Shown here in pieces: positions 1 through 5,645 of a stretch of DNA of 8,204 bases. Numbering within the stretch: position 1 is the stretch's first letter; each line of letters starts with the position of its first letter. The position numbers were made by a program, and so were the translations under genes. The notes below the pieces were generated by a model. It saw only the letters and a program-made list of their open reading frames with translations, ran no database searches and was not told the DNA's origin. The stretch spans positions 1-8,204 of the forward strand of contig CAYYOS010000113.1 of assembly GCA_964473355.1 (NCBI GenBank), written 5' to 3'. This stretch comes from CAYYOS01 sp964473355. Lineage in GTDB: Bacteria > Pseudomonadota > Gammaproteobacteria > Burkholderiales > REEB80.

Positions 1-367
1 CGTCCAAATTTTCGCCGTTACCATACACGGCTGCGCTGGAAATATGCAGCACGCGTTTAATCCCAGCCGTCTTCGCGCAATTAAATACATACTGGCTTGC
101 GCCGAGATTGATTTCATCCATGGCGGCTTTTTTCATGCGCCCGGGATGGATAATAAAGGCCATGTGAATTAAGGCGTCACAGCCTTGGAGCATAGTCGGT
201 AAGTGCGGGCTGCGCATGTCTAGCCGTGCGGTCTCCAACTTTTGGTGTCGATAGCGGCAAGGCAGCAAATCTATCCCTCTCACCGTTCGAATATCCGGAT
301 GCGCGCACAGTTGCGGCAATAAGCTGTTCGCCAAATGGGCAGCGCAGCCCGTTACAAATACCTTCAT
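1..367 (-). CDS. NAD-dependent epimerase/dehydratase (extended SDR), N-terminal part, cut by window edge
   Basis: Reading leftwards from an ATG at 367-365, the frame stays open to the window edge and gives the first 122 residues. The start is a Rossmann fold: a beta strand (MKVFVTG) and the nucleotide-binding turn TGCAAHLA at residues 6-13. D33 in GIDLL closes the second strand, an acidic residue that in this superfamily usually means NAD(H) preference. ALIHMAF follows at 65-71 and HISSAAVYG at 108-116, the fourth and fifth strands of extended SDRs; the catalytic YxxxK lies beyond the edge. The classical TGxxGxxG turn keeps only T6-G7, with A10 and A13 in place of two glycines. I recall SDRs with a similar TGAxSHLA turn, so this may be a subfamily trait rather than decay. 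The ATG overlaps the TGA of the upstream monooxygenase gene (ATGA, 364-367), so the two are probably co-translated. The substrate cannot be inferred. Confidence 0.85.
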   Translation of the reverse strand, partial: MKVFVTGCAAHLANSLLPQLCAHPDIRTVRGIDLLPCRYRHQKLETARLDMRSPHLPTMLQGCDALIHMAFIIHPGRMKKAAMDEINLGASQYVFNCAKTAGIKRVLHISSAAVYGNGENLD

Positions 368-1410
368 GAAAAAGCCGGCAGGACTTCTTGGGCGAAGTAC
401 TGCATGGATTCCTGAGTCACGTCATGCGGCAGCGCACCCGCGCCAAACGCGCATAAAACGTGACTTACGCCGTGTTCCTTATATTTTTGCAGCGCCGCAA
501 TGCAAGTTTGCGCGTCCCCCACCACGACCATACCAAAGGTTTCTAGTAACGCTAAATGCACGCCATGCTTTAGCAGTTGACGAAATCGCCCAAGATCAGA
601 AAAATGCGCATAGCTGGGGTAATGCTTTTCCAGCACCGGCAAAACGGTTTCGTAGAGTTTGCTATAAAACCAATTAAAAGCTTGCGCGGCAAGTGCCTTA
701 GCGCGTTTTTTATCCGGTAGGCACACCACGCCCAGCGTTAAGCCGATAGCACCCGGGGGATCTTGGGCCGCTTGAATATATTGGGCGATATCGTGCTTAA
801 TCATAAACCAGGGCTTAAAAGGGCCGACCAACACATTTAAAGATTGCTGCGCAGCCCAGACAAAACTTTCGGGGCTCACTGCCGCGCCCCATAAAGGTGG
901 ATGAGGTGTTTGCAATACCTGCGGTAGAACTTGCAGGTTAGCAAAATTATAAAATTGCCCGGCAAACGAAAAAGGCTGTTTTAAAAAACTGCTGCGCAAT
1001 ATAGCGAGCGATTCGGCGACGATAGCGCGGCTATTCTGCATTTGCGCGCCGAATATTTGATATTCCTTGGGCGCATAGCCGCGCCCTATGCCGACATCTA
1101 GACGGCCCGCAGTTAATATGTCTAGGGTTGCCACGCGTTCTGCTACATGGATAGCATGGTGATAGGGCAAAGGGATAACGCCCAAGCCTAGGCGTATGGC
1201 GCTGGTCTGTTGCGATAAGGCAGCGATCAGTAAATCCGGTTTGGATAAGTGCGAATAGCGCTCGGTAAAATGATGTTCAACAAACCATGCGCACCGGAAA
1301 CCCAGTGTTTCCGCGAGGACAACTTGCTGCACGCAATCCCTATAGGCTTGTTGTTCGCTATGCCGCAAAAAATCCGGCATAGCCATTTCAAAAAAAAGAT
1401 CAAAACGCAT
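364..1410 (-). CDS. LLM-class (luciferase-like) flavin-dependent oxidoreductase
   Basis: This encodes 348 residues, the usual length for bacterial luciferase-like monooxygenases, which use reduced FMN or F420 in a TIM-barrel fold. Family marks are the first strand MRFDLFFEM, then GFRCAWFVEHHFTE (the EHHF motif shared with LuxA-like proteins), RLGLGVIPLPYHHAIHVAERVATLDILTAGR and DVGIGRGY, and later PPLWGAAVSPES. I chose the ATG at 1410-1408 because family similarity begins there. The frame stays open to a GTG at 1467, but those 19 extra residues are encoded by the flanking inverted repeat and look unrelated. No strong ribosome binding site is visible before 1410. The gene ends in an ATGA overlap with the SDR gene, implying an operon. 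It is divergent from the DUF72-mla operon. Substrate and cofactor (FMN versus F420) are not decidable; FMN is the likelier guess in proteobacteria. Confidence 0.9.
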   Translation of the reverse strand: MRFDLFFEMAMPDFLRHSEQQAYRDCVQQVVLAETLGFRCAWFVEHHFTERYSHLSKPDLLIAALSQQTSAIRLGLGVIPLPYHHAIHVAERVATLDILTAGRLDVGIGRGYAPKEYQIFGAQMQNSRAIVAESLAILRSSFLKQPFSFAGQFYNFANLQVLPQVLQTPHPPLWGAAVSPESFVWAAQQSLNVLVGPFKPWFMIKHDIAQYIQAAQDPPGAIGLTLGVVCLPDKKRAKALAAQAFNWFYSKLYETVLPVLEKHYPSYAHFSDLGRFRQLLKHGVHLALLETFGMVVVGDAQTCIAALQKYKEHGVSHVLCAFGAGALPHDVTQESMQYFAQEVLPAFS

Positions 1411-1437
1411 AATTTCTGAGTGATTGGGCGGCGCTGT

Positions 1438-1443
1438 TATAAT
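1438..1443 (+). promoter_or_regulatory. Possible -10 hexamer TATAAT at the edge of the inverted-repeat element
   Basis: A perfect TATAAT lies on the plus strand at 1438-1443, and the same bases read TATAAC on the minus strand (1441-1436), five of six matches. It lies between the divergent genes, so it could serve the DUF72-mla operon, the LLM gene, or both. No convincing -35 box is seen at 15-19 bases on either strand; the best plus-strand candidate, TTCTGA at 1414-1419, matches only three of six. The last two bases of the hexamer belong to the left inverted repeat. Confidence 0.3.
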
Positions 1444-1461
1444 CCTAGAAACGGTAGTTGG

Positions 1462-1483
1462 GCACACCCAAGTGTGCTTTTTT
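1462..1483 (+). terminator. Terminator-like hairpin with six Ts inside the element
   Basis: GCACAC (1462-1467), loop CCAA, GTGTGC (1472-1477), followed at once by TTTTTT (1478-1483). The shape is that of a small intrinsic terminator on the plus strand, but the stem is only six base pairs and no plus-strand gene precedes it in the window. Its 3' arm and T tract also form the start of the longer 1473-1496/1546-1569 stem, so the two structures exclude each other. Confidence 0.35.
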
Positions 1484-1569
1484 CAAGCTGGCTGGCTAGG
1501 CGAGACGACGCCGCATGGTCATTCCCTGCAAGGAGGAGCAACGACGTCAGGCGGCTTGAAAAAGGTGCA
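1473..1569 (+). other. Long imperfect hairpin arm, candidate structured RNA
   Basis: Bases 1473-1496 pair with 1546-1569: ten consecutive Watson-Crick pairs in the centre (TTTTTCAAGC 1479-1488 with GCTTGAAAAA 1554-1563), plus pairs on both sides. Of 24 positions, 18 are Watson-Crick, five are G-U in plus-strand RNA, and one (G1491/G1551) is a true mismatch. The apical part holds a smaller hairpin GGCG(1499-1502)-AGACGA-CGCC(1509-1512) and an unpaired-looking CAAGGAGG at 1529-1536. The strand of the wobbles points to a plus-strand transcript. Confidence 0.5.
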
Positions 1570-1675
1570 ATTGGGGGTGTAGCGATCTCATTTTTTGATG
1601 ACAAGCTTAAGTATCGATTTAGGTTAATGTACATGGGTCTTCCATTAAGCAAATGAGCGGTCAACTGCCGTTTCT

Positions 1676-1679
1676 AGGA
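1676..1679 (+). promoter_or_regulatory. Shine-Dalgarno-like AGGA for the DUF72 gene, inside the right inverted repeat
   Basis: AGGA at 1676-1679 lies 12 bases before the ATG at 1692, somewhat farther than usual, and is the only Shine-Dalgarno-like string near that start. It is part of the right arm and would pair with TCCT at 1443-1446 if the terminal stem forms, which would hide it from the ribosome. Confidence 0.35.
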
Positions 1680-1691
1680 TAATGCCCAGCA

Positions 1692-2204
1692 ATGACTGGC
1701 GACGCAAACTATTCCTGCTTTTTGGGCGCGGAAGGCTGGGAGCACGGGCACTGGCTCTCGCGTTTTTATCCTGATGATTTGCCGCCGGAATGGCGTTTAA
1801 CGTTTTATAGTAACTTTTTTAATTGCACCTCGTTGAGTTACGCCGTTTGGGGCGGCGTACCGTCGGAAGAGCTCGAGCGCTGGATTGCCGACACAGCACC
1901 GAGCTTTAAACTGGTGTTGATGGCCCCCTCTCGCGATTTCAGCGGTGACGACCAAGTGCGACTCGAGATATTGCGGCCGCGCATAGGCATCATTTGCAAC
2001 GAGAACGGCAAGACCCTGACGACCGAGTGGTCGGGCAACGGTGAACAAGTACGCTTAATAGGGCAGGTGGACTTAAAATCCCTAACCGCAACGTTACAGA
2101 CTTGCGCAAGCTTTTCGCACCCGTTGTATTTGATCCACGGCGATGCCAATATAGACGAACTTGAGAAACTAAAAACACTGCTAAGCTTGCTAAGCTTGGC
2201 ATAA
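1692..2204 (+). CDS. Short DUF72-family protein
   Basis: This gene encodes 170 residues. The first half follows the DUF72 (YecE-like) pattern: FLGAEGWEHGHWLSRFYPDD at 10-29, then LPPEW, an FYSNFFNCTSLSYAVW segment in the place of the usual 'FNTVEINSSFY', then ERWIADTAPSFKLVLMAP. DUF72 proteins are predicted TIM-barrel-like and their biochemical role is not established. Typical members are roughly 240-300 residues, so this one is short and its second half is only loosely family-like. I see no frameshift and the frame closes cleanly, so I read it as an intact short form, not a proven truncation. The ATG at 1692 is the first in-frame start after a TAA at 1680-1682. It ends 21 bases before mlaF on the same strand and is probably co-transcribed with it. 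No signal peptide or membrane segment is seen. Confidence 0.75.
   Translation: MTGDANYSCFLGAEGWEHGHWLSRFYPDDLPPEWRLTFYSNFFNCTSLSYAVWGGVPSEELERWIADTAPSFKLVLMAPSRDFSGDDQVRLEILRPRIGIICNENGKTLTTEWSGNGEQVRLIGQVDLKSLTATLQTCASFSHPLYLIHGDANIDELEKLKTLLSLLSLA
2181..2198 (+). repeat. Perfect tandem 9-bp duplication at the 3' end of the DUF72 gene
   Basis: CTAAGCTTG occurs twice head to tail (2181-2189, 2190-2198) just before the stop codon, keeping the frame and giving a leucine-serine-leucine repeat in the C-terminal LLSLLSLA. Replication slippage is the simplest explanation. Confidence 0.85.
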
Positions 2205-2225
2205 GAAAACGCTGAAGAAAAACCC

Positions 2226-3035
2226 ATGCAGCCCGACCAGCCCTTTATCGAGATCAAAAACGTTACTTTCGGATACGACAAGCGCCCGGTATTAAAAGGG
2301 GTAGATATGACGCTGCGGCGCGGCCAGGTTGTCGCGATTATGGGCGGCAGCGGCACAGGCAAAACCACTTTACTGCGACTTATTAGCGGCAAGCTTAAGC
2401 CCTCCAGCGGTTATGTAAAAATGTGTGGTGATGTTATCCATGATCTGGATGAAGATGCGCTTTATGGGATGCGCCGCCGCATGGGTATGCTGTTCCAATT
2501 TGGGGCCTTGTTCACCGATCTATCGGTATTTGATAACGTCGCCTTCCAAATGCGTGAGCACACCGACTTGCCGGAATCGCTGATAAATGATTTGGTATTA
2601 ATGAAACTACAGGCCGTCGGCTTGCGAGGCGCCTCTCGCTTAATGCCCGCGGAATTGTCGGGGGGTATGGCGCGCCGCGTAGCGCTAGCCCGTGCAATCG
2701 CCTTAGATCCGATGTTGATTATGTACGACGAGCCTTTTGCCGGCTTAGACCCAATCTCATTAGGTGTGATAAGTAACCTAATTCATCGCCTAAACGAGGC
2801 CTTGGGCGCCACTTCTATTGTGGTTACCCACAATGTGCATGAGTCCTTGGATCTTGTCGACTATGTGTACTTTATTTCCGAGGGCGTCATTGTTGCGCAC
2901 GGCACGCCTGCGGAAATGCGCACCTCCACCGCGCCATTTGTACACCAATTTGTTTTTGGCGAAGAGGATGGCCCGGTACCATTTCACTACCCCCATCGTC
3001 CTTATGCCGCGGATTTAAGGTTAGAGAATGCTTAA
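2226..3035 (+). CDS. mlaF: Phospholipid ABC transporter ATP-binding protein MlaF
   Basis: This 269-residue protein is the cytoplasmic ATPase of the MlaFEDB inner-membrane phospholipid transporter. All nucleotide-binding elements are present: Walker A GGSGTGKT at 40-47, Q-loop Q91, ABC signature LSGGM at 144-148, Walker B LIMYDE at 164-169 with the catalytic glutamate E169, D-loop FAGLDP at 171-176, and switch histidine H202. LSGGMARRVALARAIA and YDEPFAGLDPIS are characteristic of the MlaF/Ttg2A group rather than of ABC transporters in general. Its length matches the E. coli protein. A purine-rich GAAGAA (2214-2219) six bases before the ATG is the probable ribosome binding site. The 3' end overlaps the mlaE start by 8 bases, consistent with coupled translation of the ATPase and permease. 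Confidence 0.97.
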   Translation: MQPDQPFIEIKNVTFGYDKRPVLKGVDMTLRRGQVVAIMGGSGTGKTTLLRLISGKLKPSSGYVKMCGDVIHDLDEDALYGMRRRMGMLFQFGALFTDLSVFDNVAFQMREHTDLPESLINDLVLMKLQAVGLRGASRLMPAELSGGMARRVALARAIALDPMLIMYDEPFAGLDPISLGVISNLIHRLNEALGATSIVVTHNVHESLDLVDYVYFISEGVIVAHGTPAEMRTSTAPFVHQFVFGEEDGPVPFHYPHRPYAADLRLENA

Positions 3036-3825
3036 CGAATCGGCCAAAGCCGTATCGCGTTTGGGGCATCGCGTGGTGGATGGCATCTGGCGTTTGGGGT
3101 TTGCCAGCCGCTTCTTTGCGTTAATTTTGTTTAATTCCGGCCCTAGCTTTAGGCGTTTTCGCTTAGTCATTCAAGAGATTTATTTTGCCGGCGTCATGTC
3201 TTTACTTATTATCTTGGTCTCTGGTTTGTTCGTCGGCATGGTGCTCGGCATGCAAGGCTACGAGACCTTGGAAAAATATGGCTCTGCGGATGCCTTGGGG
3301 GTGTTGGTCGCACTGTCATTGGTGCGGGAATTAGGGCCCGTCGTCGCCGGGCTACTTTTCGCCAGCCGTGCGGGGTCCGCGATTACGGCTGAAATCGGAC
3401 TGATGAAAACTACCGAGCAGCTCGCGGCGATGGAAATTATGGCAATCAACCCGATTGCGCGGGTCGTAGCCCCGCGTTTTTGGGCGGGCGTGATCACGAT
3501 GCCGATTCTCGCAATCCTCTTCAGCGCCATGGGTATTTTTGGCGGATACATTGTAGGGGTGGTGTTAATCGGCGTCGATGCGGGTTCATTTTGGTCACAA
3601 ATGCAGGCTAGGGTCGACGTTTATAATGATCTCTTAAACGGCATTATAAAAAGTTTTGTATTTGGGATTGCGGTGACAGCAATTGCTTTATTTGAAGGCT
3701 ATGACGCTACGCCCACGGCGGAAGGGGTTTCCGGCGCCACCACGCGCACGGTAGTAACGGCGTCCCTGGCTATCTTAGCATTGGACTTTATTTTGACCGC
3801 GCTGATGCTGCGGGGGGGAAGTTAA
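3028..3825 (+). CDS. mlaE: Phospholipid ABC transporter permease MlaE
   Basis: This 265-residue integral inner-membrane protein is the permease of the MlaFEDB complex. Hydrophobic segments lie at about residues 54-76 (IYFAGVMSLLIILVSGLFVG), 88-112, 154-185, 205-224 and 243-262. The conserved cytoplasmic loop RAGSAITAEIGLMKTTEQLAAMEIM (about 114-138) is the MlaE/Ttg2B family hallmark that docks on the ATPase, and LFEGYDATPTAEGVSGATTRTVV (221-243) is the conserved C-terminal loop. The start ATG lies inside the end of mlaF (8-base overlap). The stop TAA shares its last base with the mlaD start (TAATG, 3823-3827), with a purine-rich GGGGGGAAG just before it serving mlaD. Length and motifs are complete. 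Confidence 0.97.
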   Translation: MLNESAKAVSRLGHRVVDGIWRLGFASRFFALILFNSGPSFRRFRLVIQEIYFAGVMSLLIILVSGLFVGMVLGMQGYETLEKYGSADALGVLVALSLVRELGPVVAGLLFASRAGSAITAEIGLMKTTEQLAAMEIMAINPIARVVAPRFWAGVITMPILAILFSAMGIFGGYIVGVVLIGVDAGSFWSQMQARVDVYNDLLNGIIKSFVFGIAVTAIALFEGYDATPTAEGVSGATTRTVVTASLAILALDFILTALMLRGGS

Positions 3826-4286
3826 TGGAACGCACGACAGTAGATTTATGGGTAGGCATTTTTGTTCTGCTGGGGTTGATCGCACTAGTAGTACTAGCGG
3901 TACAAGTAGGTAACTTAAGCTCACAAACCGGGCATTCGGACACCTATACGGTTAATGCTAGATTTTCTAATATTGGTGGATTGAAAGTACGCGCACCTGT
4001 AAAAAGCGCGGGTGTGGTCGTGGGAAGGGTCAACGAAATTAAGTTTGATAATAAGGAATTCGAAGCCTTGGTTTCCTTGAAAATTGACCAAGAGTTTAAG
4101 TTTCCCAAAGACACCGCGGCGGTCATTCTTACCTCGGGTTTGTTGGGCGAACAATATATCGGAATGGAACCGGGTGCCGATACGGTATTTTTAAAAAATG
4201 GTGATAAAATCGAACTAACCCAATCGGCAGTAGTGTTGGAACAGTTGATTGGCCAATTTATTTTTAGCAAGGCTAAGGGTGAGTAA
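3825..4286 (+). CDS. mlaD: MCE-domain phospholipid-binding protein MlaD
   Basis: This 153-residue protein has one N-terminal membrane anchor (about residues 8-29) and a periplasmic MCE domain (about 40-117). By homology it forms a hexameric ring on MlaE through which phospholipid passes. The family signature ARFSNIGGLKVRAPVKSAGVVVGRV (45-69) and SGLLGEQYIGMEPG (104-117) are clear. The helix VVLEQLIGQFIF (136-147) corresponds to the E. coli VLEDLIGQFLY segment that lines the hexamer pore. E. coli MlaD is 183 residues; this protein simply lacks the disordered C-terminal tail. It starts within the mlaE stop codon and ends six bases before the TolC-family gene. Confidence 0.96.
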   Translation: MERTTVDLWVGIFVLLGLIALVVLAVQVGNLSSQTGHSDTYTVNARFSNIGGLKVRAPVKSAGVVVGRVNEIKFDNKEFEALVSLKIDQEFKFPKDTAAVILTSGLLGEQYIGMEPGADTVFLKNGDKIELTQSAVVLEQLIGQFIFSKAKGE

Positions 4287-4292
4287 GTTTAT

Positions 4293-5645
4293 ATGCGGAA
4301 ACGAATAGTTGGCTGCCTAGCCGCAACAGTATGGATTAGCGCGGGGGCTTTGGCGCAAACCATTAATTTGAATCAGGCCATAGAAATGAGCCTGACTGCC
4401 GATCCCCGCATTAAAGAACAAGAACAAGTCGTCGAGCAGGCCCGCGCACTACTCGAGGAAGCCCAAGGCAACAGCGGTTTACGCTTAGAACTTAACACCT
4501 TTGTGGGTTTGGCCCCCGCTGTAAAAGGCGGCTTTTTTGAGAATGGTGCTTTCACCGGCACTCGGCTGCGCGACGATGGTCCCTTTCCCGGCGGCTTGTC
4601 GGACTGGACTTTTCTGCAGTTTAGCCTAGTGAAACCCCTTTATACGTTTGGAAAAATTGAGCGCTACAGTGAAGCAGCGCAGGGCAATATCGATGTTAAA
4701 CGCACTGACGTACGCGTGGCCCGCGCTAACACCATCGTTGATGTTAAGCGCGCCTACTTCGGTTTTCTCGCGGCCAGAGATACCCGTCGATTGCTTGAAG
4801 ACTTGCAAAGTAAGGTTACCGACGCGCTAGCGTCGACGGAAAAAAAGCTAGCCCAGGAAAGCGGGGATGTTAAAAAGTCCGATGTGTACTCACTGCAAGC
4901 CGGCAGAGGCGTGATCAACAAATATCTGGCGCAAGCTTCCGCCTTAGAAAAAGTCAGCCTCAATGGTTTGAAGGTATTAACGGGCGTGGGGTTAAATGGC
5001 AAACTTGAACTCGCCGATGAAAACATCACGGCTTTGCCCAAACCCACTTTATCCCTGGCAGAATATCAAACCAAAGCCATCGCCGAACGACCGGAAATGT
5101 CGCAACTCGATGCCGGATTGCGTGCCCGCCGCGCATTGGTTGCGGCGAAAAAGGCGGAAATGTACCCCAATATTTATGCGGGACTAGTCGGCAGTTTTGC
5201 TTACGCTTCGCGACGCGAGCGCTTGGATAATCCCTACTTGTACGACCCCTTTAACCACGCTGGCATTACGCCTGTTGTCGGTCTTAAATGGGACGTTACC
5301 TTTGATGTCGTGTCCGCTCGCGTTGCCCATGCTCAAGCGGAGCTCGATGCGCTGCTACACAAAAACCAATATGCGCTAGCGGGGATTCCATTCGAAGTAG
5401 CCGAAAGCTATGCTCAGGTGGAAGCGCATTACCAGGCGGTGCAAGAAATGAATGAAGCCGCGCAAGCCGCCCGACGCTGGATGGTTGCAACCTACGCCGA
5501 TTTTAACGCTGGGTTGGAGCGCGCCGACAAGCTCGCGGAGGCCTTTAGAAGTTATGCGTTAACCCAGGCCGAATATCTACGCACCGTTAATGACTACAAT
5601 ATGCATGTGGCGCAGTTGACTAAGGTTAGCGGCGATTATAAGTAA
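4293..5645 (+). CDS. TolC-family outer-membrane efflux channel protein, embedded in the mla operon
   Basis: This gene encodes 450 residues. A Sec signal peptide is evident: MRKR, a hydrophobic core, and an AxA site giving cleavage near A21/Q22. The mature start, INLNQAIEMSLTADPRIKEQEQVVEQARALLEEAQG, is the usual first helix of TolC-type outer-membrane factors. The protein has two repeats of long helices and beta hairpins: QFSLVKPLYTFGKIERYSEAAQ (about 110-131) is the first PLYTFGK-type beta/equatorial segment, and GLKWDVTFDVVSARVAHAQAELDALLHK (about 332-359) is its second-half counterpart. Such proteins form trimeric beta barrels with a periplasmic alpha tunnel for export. No adaptor (HlyD/AcrA-like) or RND pump is nearby. 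It starts six bases after mlaD, so it belongs to the mla transcript, and lies between mlaD and mlaC, a position for which the E. coli operon has no equivalent gene. Which pump it serves is unknown; a role in lipid transport is inference from position only. Confidence 0.9.
   Translation: MRKRIVGCLAATVWISAGALAQTINLNQAIEMSLTADPRIKEQEQVVEQARALLEEAQGNSGLRLELNTFVGLAPAVKGGFFENGAFTGTRLRDDGPFPGGLSDWTFLQFSLVKPLYTFGKIERYSEAAQGNIDVKRTDVRVARANTIVDVKRAYFGFLAARDTRRLLEDLQSKVTDALASTEKKLAQESGDVKKSDVYSLQAGRGVINKYLAQASALEKVSLNGLKVLTGVGLNGKLELADENITALPKPTLSLAEYQTKAIAERPEMSQLDAGLRARRALVAAKKAEMYPNIYAGLVGSFAYASRRERLDNPYLYDPFNHAGITPVVGLKWDVTFDVVSARVAHAQAELDALLHKNQYALAGIPFEVAESYAQVEAHYQAVQEMNEAAQAARRWMVATYADFNAGLERADKLAEAFRSYALTQAEYLRTVNDYNMHVAQLTKVSGDYK

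Larger units (their letters stand above)
1442..1680. repeat. 239-bp element bounded by 19-bp inverted repeats (MITE-like or structured RNA leader)
   Basis: The left arm ATCCTAGAAACGGTAGTTG (1442-1460) and the right arm CAACTGCCGTTTCTAGGAT (1662-1680) are inverted repeats matching at 18 of 19 positions. The single deviation (T1455 against G1667) is a G-U wobble in plus-strand RNA. If the ends are taken as TCCTAG/CTAGGA (1443-1679), the bases TAA flank both sides (1440-1442 and 1680-1682), which could be a target duplication or chance. Inside are two further arms: a long stem 1473-1496/1546-1569, and a composite stem CTCATTT(1587-1593)/AAATGAG(1651-1657) plus GCTTAA(1605-1610)/TTAAGC(1645-1650). 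The whole can be drawn as a closed terminal stem with two arms. It contains no plausible gene. It fills nearly all of the 281-bp intergenic space. It could be a non-autonomous mobile element or the structured 5' leader of the DUF72-mla transcript; the sequence alone does not decide. Confidence 0.7.

Noticed and set aside
1411..1467. N-terminal extension of the LLM protein from a GTG at 1467
   Set aside because: The 19 extra residues are encoded by the inverted repeat and spacer, do not resemble the family N terminus, and the family's first strand begins at the ATG at 1410.
1571..1629. Promoter for the DUF72-mla operon inside the element (TTGATG 1595-1600 or TTGGGG 1571-1576 with downstream AT-rich boxes)
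   Set aside because: No -10 with more than four of six matches at a spacing of 16-18; not better than chance in AT-rich sequence.
1420..1664. Open frames of 75-78 codons on both strands inside the 239-bp element
   Set aside because: They run across the inverted repeats and hairpin arms, show no domain-like pattern, and are explained by non-coding palindromic sequence.
1682..1700. Alternative ATG at 1682 for the gene downstream of the element
   Set aside because: It is in a different frame from the DUF72-like protein and reads into an unrelated sequence.
1838..2392. 184-codon minus-strand frame opposite the DUF72 gene and mlaF start
   Set aside because: It lies antisense to two genes with clear family motifs, and its translation is low-complexity serine-rich without recognisable domains.
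4293..4320. Lipobox in the TolC-family protein (IVGC, residues 5-8)
   Set aside because: The cysteine is too close to the N terminus, before the hydrophobic core; the AxA site near residue 21 fits an ordinary signal peptide.
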